Assembly (NCBI GenBank): GCA_002346305.1
Contig: DDZI01000110.1
Location: 14,175 to 21,769 of the forward strand
Origin: Actinobacteria bacterium UBA3012
Lineage (GTDB): Bacteria > Actinomycetota > Actinomycetes > Nanopelagicales > Nanopelagicaceae
Length of the DNA stretch: 7,595 nucleotides
Direction: 5' to 3'
Shown here: in pieces, positions 1-6,449 of the stretch
Layout: each line of letters opens with the position of its first letter
Numbering within the stretch: position 1 is the stretch's first letter
The notes under the pieces: generated by a model
The model's input: only the letters and a program-made list of their open reading frames with translations
Databases searched by the model: none
What the model was told of the DNA's origin: nothing
Made by a program: the position numbers and the translations under genes

Positions 1-172
1 GCGCCGTCGTAACCGTTCTTGGGTAATCGGTCAATAGTTCGAGGTGAGGTTTCGTTACAACAGAATTTACATCGACGAGAAGCAAATCTTGGTTGCTAGA
101 TTCAAATGCCTGGAGCACATCTGAAATCTTGGTGACCTGATCAATATCTAAAGTCCGAAGATTTGTCCCCAT
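1..172 (-). CDS. Partial CDS (N-terminal 57 codons), possible CDP-alcohol phosphatidyltransferase-family protein
   Basis: An open frame without stops runs from an ATG at 172-170 to the window edge, so only the N-terminus is present. The peptide begins MGTNLRTLDIDQV and contains a hydrophobic strand, DLLLVDVNSVV, followed by LELLTDYPRTVTTA. No in-frame ATG, GTG or TTG lies between this ATG and the upstream in-frame stop, which fixes the start. There is no convincing Shine-Dalgarno sequence, but a -10-like hexamer sits 7 bases before the ATG, so the message may be leaderless. The pattern of a strand, then 'VD', then 'L..DPRt' recalls, from memory only, the N-terminal domain of actinobacterial CDP-alcohol phosphatidyltransferases (DUF5941-type proteins). 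The divergent nucleotidyltransferase neighbour would suit that. That it is a coding fragment is fairly secure; its function is not. Confidence 0.6.
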   Translation of the reverse strand, partial: MGTNLRTLDIDQVTKISDVLQAFESSNQDLLLVDVNSVVTKPHLELLTDYPRTVTTA

Positions 173-234
173 AAGCGGTAATCTATCGCGTCTGACAGGG
201 AATATTTAGATATAGACGGGTTGGAAAGATAGAG
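173..234. promoter_or_regulatory. Divergent intergenic region with promoters for both flanking genes
   Basis: These 62 bases separate two divergently read starts, so both promoters should lie here or just inside the genes. On the minus strand, TAGATT (180-185) ends 7 bases before the ATG at 172. This is the spacing expected of a -10 element driving a leaderless transcript, a common arrangement in actinobacteria. On the plus strand the AT-rich block at 201-216 (containing TATTTA and TATAGA) could hold a -10. A CTGACA at 192-197 resembles a -35, but it is only 13 bases from TATAGA, which is too close to pair with it. The positions are judged by eye and uncertain; only the divergent layout is firm. 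Confidence 0.4.
223..228 (+). promoter_or_regulatory. Ribosome binding site of the nucleotidyltransferase gene
   Basis: GGAAAG lies 6 bases before the ATG at 235. It is a moderate Shine-Dalgarno match and supports that start codon, which is also immediately followed by the conserved N-terminal strand of the enzyme. Confidence 0.6.
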
Positions 235-930
235 ATGGCTATTCAAGTTGTGATTTTGGCGGCAGGTATGGGAACCCGATTAGGTAAGCCTTGGCCAAAG
301 CCACTAACTGTTTTATCTGATGGCCGCTCGATTATGCAACAACAGATGGAGAATGTTTCAAAAGTCTTCGGTGACAAAGCTCGAATTACAGTTGTGGTTG
401 GCTTCAAACTTGAAATGATTATCGAGGCGCATCCAAGTGCAAGTTTTGTTTATAACGAAGTTTATGATCAGACAAATACTTCAAAGAGTCTGCTTAAGGC
501 ACTGCGCGCTAGTCAAGAATCTGGTGTCCTATGGTTAAATGGAGATGTTGTCTTTGATTCGAAAGTTCTTGAACGTGTTGCTGATCGAATAAATAATGAG
601 AAATCATTCGTCTGTGTCAATACATCAGCAACTGCTGAAGAGGAGGTTAAATACACAGTCAACGAAAAGGGATTTATCAAGGAGCTTTCAAAGACGGTTA
701 AGAACGCTCTTGGTGAAGCTGTGGGAATTAACTTTATTTCTGCTCATGAGAAAGCCAAAGTAATTGCACAATTGGAAGTCTGCGCTGATCAAGATTATTT
801 TGAACGTGGACTTGAGCTTGCGATAGAGAAGAATGGCATCGAAATGGAGCCGGTAGATATTTCAGATTTATTTGCAGTTGAGGTCGACTTTCAGGCAGAT
901 TTAGATCGAGCAAATGAAGGTCTTAAATAA
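235..930 (+). CDS. LicC-like nucleotidyltransferase (probable phosphocholine/polyol-phosphate cytidylyltransferase)
   Basis: This 231-residue protein is predicted to transfer a nucleotidyl group, most likely CMP from CTP, to a small phosphorylated alcohol in the cytoplasm. It opens with the nucleotide-binding signature LAAGMGTRLG (8-17) followed by PKPL (21-24), whose lysine contacts the phosphates. NEVYDQTNTSKSLL (74-87) matches the 'N..Y...N..SL' block of LicC-type phosphocholine cytidylyltransferases. NGDVVF (102-107) supplies the metal-binding Asp104, and VEVDF (215-219) near the C-terminus supplies a second, Asp218. The length is normal for a single-domain enzyme of this group. The start is ATG with a GGAAAG ribosome site. 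Substrate cannot be read from sequence: phosphocholine, inositol phosphate, glycerol phosphate or a sugar phosphate are all possible. It ends 21 bases before the convergent sulfotransferase-like gene. The family call is strong; the nucleotide and substrate are inferred. Confidence 0.82.
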   Translation: MAIQVVILAAGMGTRLGKPWPKPLTVLSDGRSIMQQQMENVSKVFGDKARITVVVGFKLEMIIEAHPSASFVYNEVYDQTNTSKSLLKALRASQESGVLWLNGDVVFDSKVLERVADRINNEKSFVCVNTSATAEEEVKYTVNEKGFIKELSKTVKNALGEAVGINFISAHEKAKVIAQLEVCADQDYFERGLELAIEKNGIEMEPVDISDLFAVEVDFQADLDRANEGLK

Positions 931-951
931 TTTAAATAGTAAGGAATCTAG

Positions 952-2049
952 TTAAAGCTTCTTTCGGATATCTCGCTTAATCATTTTCCAGAGGATATTT
1001 GCTACATAACGGGTGGGAAGTTTCTCAACTACCCGCAAATCCGTCGCTACTAGCGCTGTAGCTGCTAAGTCGACAGGAATCATTGTTATCTCTGGATTTT
1101 CACCGATAGGAATCTGTGCACTTTCAAATGAATCAAAGTCTCCAATAATTTGTATTCCTAGTGCTTTAATCTCTTCTACATTTCTCTTGGAAACGGTCTT
1201 AGCTATGTCTACTGCCCATTGTGGGGTTAAGAGCTTTGCAGCATCAGGCTCTGGAACAACTTTATTTGTCAGATACTTAATTGATCCATTGCGAATAAAG
1301 GTCTCATAATCATGCCAGCTTCGCTTTTTTGGAAACTTTTTATTTATTGTGTTGAGCAAGGCGATTTCATCAAGGGTTAGCGAACGATTACTATCTTGAT
1401 CTAATTGCGGCTTTAAGAATCCTGGCTTTAGCGAGAGCAAGTTATTGAACTCTTGATACATAAAGTCTGGCTGCTTTTCATCAACCACGATTACAATCAC
1501 ATTCTCTTTTCCAAAATGCTTTGCCCATTTTGCCAATACATCTGCATGCATGTGTCGCACCCAGAATGATGGAGTTATCGTTGAAACCCCTGGTTCATCT
1601 AAGATTGAATGCAACCACTTTTCGTAACTACTTTTTATTCCAATTTTCAAATGTTGCTGATAGGCCGAGGGAATTATCTTCAAAAGTGGCCGCAGAGTGA
1701 AGTAAATCTTGACATCACTGCAGGCTAAATCTTTTTTAAACTTAGCTATCTGCTCTTCGTTAAGCTCACATAAAAATTCTGAACTAATAAGTGCTGTTGA
1801 TTTGGCCCGCTTAATCTGCTTAATAAAGTCCTGCCATTTTTTATCTGTTGCTAACACGCCACCACGATCTTCCCAGCCCCAAGTTTTGGCCATAAGCGAG
1901 TAGATAGCTTTGTGATGGGCTTTTCCACCCACATCGGGATATGTAATTCCTAACTTACTTAATTTATCTTTTGCTGCAAAGAAGCTGGATTGAATCGCCG
2001 TCGTCCCAGTTTTATGGAAACCAGCATGCACAATTATTTTCTTGGCCAC
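952..2049 (-). CDS. PAPS-dependent sulfotransferase-like protein
   Basis: This 365-residue cytoplasmic protein has a sulfotransferase P-loop at its N-terminus: HAGFHKTGTTAIQ (8-20), whose KTGTT is the 5'-phosphosulfate-binding loop for PAPS. LISSEFL (88-94) and YFTLRPLLKIIPSAYQQ (116-132) follow, the latter with Arg120 and Ser128 placed as in the 3'-phosphate-binding motif. NRSLTLDEIALLNTIN (221-236) also fits bacterial members. The tail (about 300-365) is not recognisable and ends in a very basic segment, KRDIRKKL. There is no signal peptide or clear membrane segment. The start is GTG, chosen because AAGG lies 8 bases upstream and the P-loop begins at residue 8. It is the last gene of the minus-strand series, 23 bases after the hydrolase gene, and converges on the nucleotidyltransferase. 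The acceptor could be a glycan or lipid; a non-sulfotransferase P-loop role cannot be excluded. Confidence 0.75.
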   Translation of the reverse strand: MAKKIIVHAGFHKTGTTAIQSSFFAAKDKLSKLGITYPDVGGKAHHKAIYSLMAKTWGWEDRGGVLATDKKWQDFIKQIKRAKSTALISSEFLCELNEEQIAKFKKDLACSDVKIYFTLRPLLKIIPSAYQQHLKIGIKSSYEKWLHSILDEPGVSTITPSFWVRHMHADVLAKWAKHFGKENVIVIVVDEKQPDFMYQEFNNLLSLKPGFLKPQLDQDSNRSLTLDEIALLNTINKKFPKKRSWHDYETFIRNGSIKYLTNKVVPEPDAAKLLTPQWAVDIAKTVSKRNVEEIKALGIQIIGDFDSFESAQIPIGENPEITMIPVDLAATALVATDLRVVEKLPTRYVANILWKMIKRDIRKKL

Positions 2050-2057
2050 AAGTAAAA

Positions 2058-2061
2058 CCTT
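2058..2061 (-). promoter_or_regulatory. Ribosome binding site that fixes the GTG start of the sulfotransferase-like gene
   Basis: On the minus strand AAGG (within AAGTAAGG) lies 8 bases before the GTG at 2049. No in-frame ATG is near. It sits in the 23-base gap after the hydrolase stop codon, so this gene can be translated independently of its upstream neighbour. Confidence 0.5.
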
Positions 2062-2072
2062 ACTTGCTGGAT

Positions 2073-2792
2073 TTAACTCAAAGAGGTAAGAACTCGGGAT
2101 ATTTCAGCAAAAACCTCTGACCTTGGGTCGATTAATTCGAAATGACCTAGATTCTCAAATTCTAAGAAGTGGACAAAGGGCCCAGCTTTCTGGGCAACAT
2201 ATTCACGTGAAAAATTAATAGGCACTCTCAAATCCAATGTCCCATGGATAAGCGTGGTTGGAATCGTTAACACAGGAAGCCTTGTTGGATCTAAATCAGA
2301 CCTCAAAGCTGCCGGAGCCCCGAGAAAGTCAGAGACGGCGCCCTCATCTAAATCTAATTCTTCTGCTGCAAGTAAATTTGTTAGTGGTGCAAGTGCGATT
2401 ATGGCTGATGCATTGACTTTATGCGAAGCGACTAACGCAAGATGTCCTCCAGCAGAATGTCCAATCAGAATCAGATTTGAATATGACTTCGAAACTTCTT
2501 CGATAGCGCTAATTACATCGCTCATCATTGCATCGGGATTGCCAATAATTCGCCGGTATTCAATGAGTGCAACTGGCCAGCTAATATTTGCTAGTGCTCT
2601 AGCTAGCGGGGCCAGATGCTTACGATCATATTCTGAACGCCAATATCCACCATGGATTAAAACAATTAGTGGTTTTTTTTGATCTGGTGGAAGATAGAAA
2701 TCGATTACCTGATCTTCGGATTTTCCAAAGGTGAAGGTCTCATCTGGTTTTTCGTAAGGTAATTCAAAGACTGAACGATCTTCTACATCCAT
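2073..2792 (-). CDS. Alpha/beta hydrolase, kynurenine-formamidase/esterase-like
   Basis: This 239-residue single-domain alpha/beta hydrolase has every catalytic element visible. HGGYW (47-51) forms the oxyanion hole. GHSAGG (111-116) is the nucleophile elbow with Ser113. HGTLDLRVP (183-191) carries Asp187, and NLGHFELIDP (214-223) carries His217. HGGYW followed by R, with YDRKHLAPLARALA (55-68) and EYRR (78-81), is the pattern of arylformamidase-like (AFMID/BD-FAE) hydrolases rather than lipases. Expected chemistry is hydrolysis of a small amide, formamide or ester in the cytoplasm; there is no signal peptide. Its ATG is 2 bases after the stop of the ABM gene and lacks a good Shine-Dalgarno sequence, so translation probably depends on re-initiation by ribosomes leaving that gene. 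No tryptophan-degradation genes are in the window, so true kynurenine formamidase activity is only one option. Confidence 0.85.
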   Translation of the reverse strand: MDVEDRSVFELPYEKPDETFTFGKSEDQVIDFYLPPDQKKPLIVLIHGGYWRSEYDRKHLAPLARALANISWPVALIEYRRIIGNPDAMMSDVISAIEEVSKSYSNLILIGHSAGGHLALVASHKVNASAIIALAPLTNLLAAEELDLDEGAVSDFLGAPAALRSDLDPTRLPVLTIPTTLIHGTLDLRVPINFSREYVAQKAGPFVHFLEFENLGHFELIDPRSEVFAEISRVLTSLS

Positions 2793-2794
2793 TT

Positions 2795-3082
2795 TTAGAT
2801 GGAGTCCAGAACAGTGATTTGCTCACCATTTACATATTCCGAAGCAATTTTCTGCCAAGCTGCACTTGCTTGATTAGCCATATGCGCATCCCATAGCACG
2901 CGATTTCTCCAAACTTCCCAGACACAAACTTGGTTGGCGCTCTGTGAGTTAGTGAAAATCTCTAAGGATTCACAACCATCTTCGGTGCGAATATGCGCCC
3001 CATGGAATTTAATCTTTTCAAGAAATTCTTCACGTCTGCCTGGTTTTACATCAATCGCTACAAAGAGATAAACCTTGCTCAT
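2795..3082 (-). CDS. ABM-domain protein (YgiN-like putative quinol monooxygenase)
   Basis: This 95-residue protein is the length of a single antibiotic-biosynthesis-monooxygenase (ABM, dimeric alpha+beta barrel) domain. It starts with the strand VYLFVAIDVKPGRREEFLEKI (4-24, typical 'v.kpG..eef' helix). TEDGCESLEIFTN (33-45) follows, then QVCVWEVWRN (51-60) with the family's W-E-x-W strand, and AHMANQASAAWQ (66-77) as the last helix with His67. Family members are cofactor-free oxygenases on quinols, flavin-independent monooxygenases, heme-degrading enzymes or small sensor proteins, so the reaction is not decidable here. The ATG begins one codon after the livM stop and in the same frame. The hydrolase gene follows after 2 bases, so the product is expected to be made together with the transporter and the hydrolase. 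Confidence 0.82.
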   Translation of the reverse strand: MSKVYLFVAIDVKPGRREEFLEKIKFHGAHIRTEDGCESLEIFTNSQSANQVCVWEVWRNRVLWDAHMANQASAAWQKIASEYVNGEQITVLDSI

Positions 3083-3085
3083 TTT

Positions 3086-4117
3086 TTAGCTTATCTTTTT
3101 TAATTTTGGAATTCTAAATTCTTTACCATTTGTTATGCCACCTGATCGCCAGAGCAGCACTGCTACGAAAGTCAGCGCGATTATCACGGCACGCGAACCA
3201 AGTGGAATTTGAACTTGTATCCCAAATACAGGCAGGTCTTGCTCCATCATTAGCAAAACTTGGCCAACAGCGGTAATTAAGAAGGTGCCGACAAGTGCGC
3301 CCCAAATACTTGCACTGCCACCAACAATTAACATTGAAAGAGTTATAAATGTAAATTCTAAGTAATAATCTTGAACTTGAAAGGTTCCCGCAACATGTGA
3401 ATACATTCCTCCAGAAAGGCCTGCTACTGCACCAGAAATAATGAATGCGATTAGTCGGACCTTAAAAATACTTATTCCAAGTGCTGGCGCTGCCATAGCA
3501 TCTTCACGAGTTGCGCGGAGTGTTCTACCGATTCTGGAAATATTTATGAAGTAAACAAGAATTAAAGAGAGAACTGCCAGAAGGAGCAGAATCCAATTGT
3601 TATCAATCAAAGGAACTCCAGGCAAGGCTTGAGATCCTGGACCAATCTTTTTGTTATTGAAAAAGACGTTATAAGCCACACCCAATAGGGCAAAGGTAGC
3701 AATACCCGCAGCAAGTCCATTTAACCGCATTAAGAAAATTCCAGTGATGGCTGCGATTAGCCCACTCACTGCGGCCGAGATAACTAGTGCGACATAAATA
3801 TTGACTTGCGGTGAAACTAGTGGCTCCCAAAGCTGATTCATCGACAGGGCATTGTCTTTAATATTTACTGGTGCAGTTAATATCGCAGATACATAAGAGC
3901 CGATCAGCGCAAATGCGCCATGACCAAATGAGAGAACGCCTGAATTTCCTACAAAAACTTGAAGTGCGAGAACCATTACAAATAAGCAGAGAGCCATTTG
4001 CGTAACTAATTGCAAGCTAGTTGAAGCACCGCCGACAAAGTGTGTTAAAAGAATCAGAACAATAATCGGCCCAAGTAGGTTTTGAATTGAGAATTTAGTT
4101 ACGCCACCGTGCTTCAC
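3086..4117 (-). CDS. livM: HAAT-family ABC importer permease LivM
   Basis: This 343-residue integral membrane protein is the second permease of a branched-chain-amino-acid-type importer and pairs with LivH. Hydrophobic segments fall at about 14-30, 36-57, 63-80, 106-129, 134-153, 174-192, 221-238, 255-267, 272-290 and 309-323. LivM signatures are visible: GNSGVLSFGHGAFALIGSY (57-75), the ATPase-contacting loop IGRTLRATREDAMAAPALG (196-214), and GGSASIWGALVGTFL (266-280). The usual 'RPEGLF' end is replaced by WRSGGITNGKEFRIP. The start is GTG, overlapping the LivH stop by one base (TAGTG) and preceded by GGAG at 4126-4129, 8 bases away. Length is within the family range. Substrate cannot be inferred from the permease alone: branched-chain amino acids, amides, urea and aromatic acids all use this family. 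Confidence 0.93.
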   Translation of the reverse strand: MKHGGVTKFSIQNLLGPIIVLILLTHFVGGASTSLQLVTQMALCLFVMVLALQVFVGNSGVLSFGHGAFALIGSYVSAILTAPVNIKDNALSMNQLWEPLVSPQVNIYVALVISAAVSGLIAAITGIFLMRLNGLAAGIATFALLGVAYNVFFNNKKIGPGSQALPGVPLIDNNWILLLLAVLSLILVYFINISRIGRTLRATREDAMAAPALGISIFKVRLIAFIISGAVAGLSGGMYSHVAGTFQVQDYYLEFTFITLSMLIVGGSASIWGALVGTFLITAVGQVLLMMEQDLPVFGIQVQIPLGSRAVIIALTFVAVLLWRSGGITNGKEFRIPKLKKIS

Positions 4118-4989
4118 TAGACACGCTCCAATTCAGAGCCCTTACTTAGGAGCCCTCCTGGACGCACTAACAAGATGACCAAGACCAGAATAAAGAGCCA
4201 GCTATATGCATAGACTCGGCCATTTCCAAGCAGGGTATTTAGCGAACTTAGAACGACGCCAACTATGAATCCACCAAGAGCAGCACCGCGCAGTGACGCA
4301 ATTCCACCAATAACAATTCCAACTAACGAAAGAATTGTGATGTTAAGGCCGTAGTAAGGACTGATCTGTGGATTTTGAATTACTAAAATTAGAGCAACGC
4401 ATGCTGCGAGAACACCACTAAGACCAAAAGCTGCGCTAATCAACCGATTTGATCTGACTCCTAAAAGTCGCGCAGTCTTGAAATCTGCAGATGCAGCGCG
4501 AAGTTGTAGGCCAAGTGAGGTTTTTTCGATTAGGTAACCCATCGCAAGCAGAATGACTATGGTTAATACGATTGTAATTATGCTTGAAATAGTTATTGAA
4601 AGACCGGCAACCTTGAAATCACCACGAAGGAATGGTGCAACTACCGCTGACCTTGGAAGCGCTCCAAACATTAATTCATAAACACGCTGTAGAACAGTTG
4701 AAAGTCCAAAAGATGCAATCAACATAATTGCTGGATTTACTCCACGCAATCGTCGATAAACCGAAAATTCCATTAGAAGCGCAACAAATACCGTAACTAT
4801 GACGGTAAAAAGCAAACTTACAGCTAGTGGAAATTGTGCTGTTAAAACCAATGTATATGCCGCGATAGTTATCAATTCAGCATGAGCAAAATTCACTAGG
4901 CGCATCACACCAAAAACCAGACCAAGACCGAGAGCCGCTAAGGAATAAAGACCGCCAAGGCTAATTGCATCAAGTATTGATTGAACCAT
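4117..4989 (-). CDS. livH: HAAT-family ABC importer permease LivH
   Basis: This 290-residue inner-membrane permease is the usual size for LivH. About eight to nine hydrophobic segments are visible, beginning with LGGLYSLAALGLGLVFGVM (11-29). Family marks are MRLVNFAHAELITIAAY (29-45, corresponding to the NFAHGE block of E. coli LivH), the ATPase-coupling loop LGLQLRAASADFKTARLLG (159-177), GGIASLRGAALGGFIVG (228-244) and the terminal LLVRPGGLLSK (273-283). The ATG is 4 bases after the LivF stop, with GGTG 9 bases upstream inside the end of livF, and its stop overlaps the livM start. The permeases follow the ATPases here (order G-F-H-M), the reverse of the E. coli H-M-G-F arrangement. With LivM it forms the translocation pore. 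Confidence 0.93.
   Translation of the reverse strand: MVQSILDAISLGGLYSLAALGLGLVFGVMRLVNFAHAELITIAAYTLVLTAQFPLAVSLLFTVIVTVFVALLMEFSVYRRLRGVNPAIMLIASFGLSTVLQRVYELMFGALPRSAVVAPFLRGDFKVAGLSITISSIITIVLTIVILLAMGYLIEKTSLGLQLRAASADFKTARLLGVRSNRLISAAFGLSGVLAACVALILVIQNPQISPYYGLNITILSLVGIVIGGIASLRGAALGGFIVGVVLSSLNTLLGNGRVYAYSWLFILVLVILLVRPGGLLSKGSELERV
4126..4129 (-). promoter_or_regulatory. Ribosome binding site supporting the GTG start of livM
   Basis: On the minus strand GGAG lies 8 bases before the GTG at 4117, inside the last codons of livH. It supports GTG as the start despite the one-base TAGTG overlap with the livH stop. Confidence 0.55.
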
Positions 4990-4993
4990 TTAT

Positions 4994-5710
4994 TTATTCA
5001 CCAGCCCCAAAGTAAGAACGTTGTAAAGATTCAGAATTAGCAGCATCTGCTGAAGTAAGTGTCGACTGCACTTTGCCATCTCGAATAACAATCGTCTTTT
5101 CAGCAAATGATGTCACTAGGTTGGCACGTTGTTCAACAATAACAACTGCAGTTCCCATCTCGATAATTTCTTTCAAGCGATCAAAAACATCAGTTATAAC
5201 TGTTGGGGCTAATCCCAAACTTGGTTCATCAAGCAATAAAACTTTTGGCTCTGAAATCAGCGCCCGAGCAATTGCTAGTTGTTGTTGCTGTCCACCACTT
5301 AACATTCCAGCTTGATGATTTTCGTGTGTCAATAGAACTGGAAAGAGTTCGCGCACTTTAAGAATTGCTTCGTTTGCGCCTTTCTTGTTACGGCGGCCGG
5401 TTAAGCCAAGTGAGAGATTTTCTCTAACTGTGAGCCCACTAAATATCTGACGGCCTTCTGGAACTAATGAAAGCCCCAATCGCACAATGTCCTCTGGTTT
5501 TTTGCCAGCAATATTTTTTCCGTCAAAAGTTATGGTTCCACCTTTTGGTGCAATTCCACCCGCAATTGCTTGGAGCAACGTTGATTTACCGACGCCATTT
5601 GGTCCCACAATTCCGATTGATTTTCCTGGCTCTAAAGTAAATGAAACATCTGAAATAACTTCAACTTTCCCATATCCAGCTACCAAATTTGTAACTTCTA
5701 GAAGCGCCAT
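4994..5710 (-). CDS. livF: HAAT-family ABC importer ATPase LivF
   Basis: This 238-residue cytoplasmic ATPase powers the LivHM importer as a partner of LivG. Walker A is GPNGVGKST (36-44). VPEGRQIF (83-90), which is VPEGR rather than a glutamine Q-loop, is diagnostic of LivF. The ABC signature is LSGGQ (137-141), within LSGGQQQQLAIARAL. Walker B is LLLDE (158-162), and VEQ (192-194) has Gln194 where most ABC ATPases have the switch histidine, which is again normal in LivF. All catalytic parts look intact and the length is standard. The ATG overlaps the livG stop by one base (TAATG), with GGGG 7 bases upstream in the end of livG, so translation is coupled. livH follows after 4 bases. Confidence 0.94.
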   Translation of the reverse strand: MALLEVTNLVAGYGKVEVISDVSFTLEPGKSIGIVGPNGVGKSTLLQAIAGGIAPKGGTITFDGKNIAGKKPEDIVRLGLSLVPEGRQIFSGLTVRENLSLGLTGRRNKKGANEAILKVRELFPVLLTHENHQAGMLSGGQQQQLAIARALISEPKVLLLDEPSLGLAPTVITDVFDRLKEIIEMGTAVVIVEQRANLVTSFAEKTIVIRDGKVQSTLTSADAANSESLQRSYFGAGE

Positions 5711-6441
5711 TAGTGCACCCCGGCATTTCCAAGATAGGCAGTTTTTACATCGGCATTATTCAATGCATCTCGTGGATTGCCATCAAAAATCAAAATCCCT
5801 GTTGCCAGAACAACTACTCTGCTGCACGCCTGAGTGACTAACTTAACGTTATGTTCTACAAGCAACATTCCGCAACCAATGTTTTTCCTGATCACTTCTA
5901 GTGCCTGCAGCAATCTTGGAGCTTCATCTTCATTAAGACCGGCAGCTGGTTCGTCCATGATCAAATACTTTGGGTGTGCGGCAACCGCACGTGCAAGGCC
6001 AACTAATCTGGCATTACCGTGAGAGATACTTCCTGCTGCGTGTGGCGAGAGCTTTTCAATACCTAAAATTTCTAAAATTGATTCAGATCTCTCATGCGCA
6101 ACTTTCCCAGATTCACCTAATCCAATAGCGCCTAAAGCAACATTTTCGGCAACGGTAAGATTTCCAAATAGGCGGCCTGATTGGAACGTTCTGGCGATGC
6201 CAGCACGTGCACGGGCATTTGGCTTTAATCCATCAAGTGGCTTTCCTTCGACAACAACTGTTCCGCCATCTTGCTTCTCGTATCCAGCCAAGATGTTAAT
6301 AAAAGTTGATTTACCGGCTCCATTTGGACCAAGTAGGCCAACGATTTCTCCTGGATTTACATTTAAAGTTACATTATCTAGAACCTGAAGGGCGCCAAAA
6401 GATTTGCTAATTTCATTGGCATGAAAAGATTTTTGATCCAA
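5710..6441 (-). CDS. livG: HAAT-family ABC importer ATPase LivG
   Basis: This 243-residue ATPase is a partner of LivF and the first gene after the inter-operon hairpin. Walker A is GPNGAGKST (38-46). The Q-loop is ARTFQ (83-87) with Gln87, followed by the LivG-typical TVAENVALGA (96-105). Walker B is LIMDEPAAGLN (160-170), and the switch His197 is in LLVEHNVKLV. The ABC signature is unusual: ISHGNARLVGLARA (139-152), where Gly142 is kept but LSGGQ/LSYGQ has become ISHGN. The usual LivG insert after the Q-loop is short, so the protein is a little smaller than the roughly 255 residues of E. coli LivG. The start is TTG: no in-frame ATG lies nearby, and GGAGGGA ends 8 bases upstream. The gene overlaps livF by one base. 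Confidence 0.92.
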   Translation of the reverse strand: MDQKSFHANEISKSFGALQVLDNVTLNVNPGEIVGLLGPNGAGKSTFINILAGYEKQDGGTVVVEGKPLDGLKPNARARAGIARTFQSGRLFGNLTVAENVALGAIGLGESGKVAHERSESILEILGIEKLSPHAAGSISHGNARLVGLARAVAAHPKYLIMDEPAAGLNEDEAPRLLQALEVIRKNIGCGMLLVEHNVKLVTQACSRVVVLATGILIFDGNPRDALNNADVKTAYLGNAGVH

Positions 6442-6449
6442 GCTTTTTC

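Noticed and set aside
192..216. Standard -35/-10 promoter (CTGACA ... TATAGA) for the nucleotidyltransferase
   Set aside because: The spacing is only 13 bases, well short of the usual 16-18, so the two boxes are unlikely to work together.
1013..1309. Plus-strand open frame of 98 codons inside the sulfotransferase-like gene
   Set aside because: Antisense to a gene with recognisable motifs; its product is Ser/Ala/Ile-rich with no family pattern and no ribosome site, as expected of a complementary-frame artefact.
2254..2682. Plus-strand open frame of 142 codons antisense to the alpha/beta hydrolase
   Set aside because: Long, but the opposite strand carries a full catalytic triad and an operon context; this frame has no motif and no ribosome site.
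3123..3305. Minus-strand open frame of 60 codons inside livM
   Set aside because: Out of frame with an intact permease gene, without a ribosome site or recognisable motif.
5487..5837. Plus-strand open frame of 116 codons spanning the livF/livG junction
   Set aside because: Antisense to Walker A of livF and the end of livG; low-complexity Pro/Ser/Phe-rich product, typical of the complement of ABC ATPase sequence.
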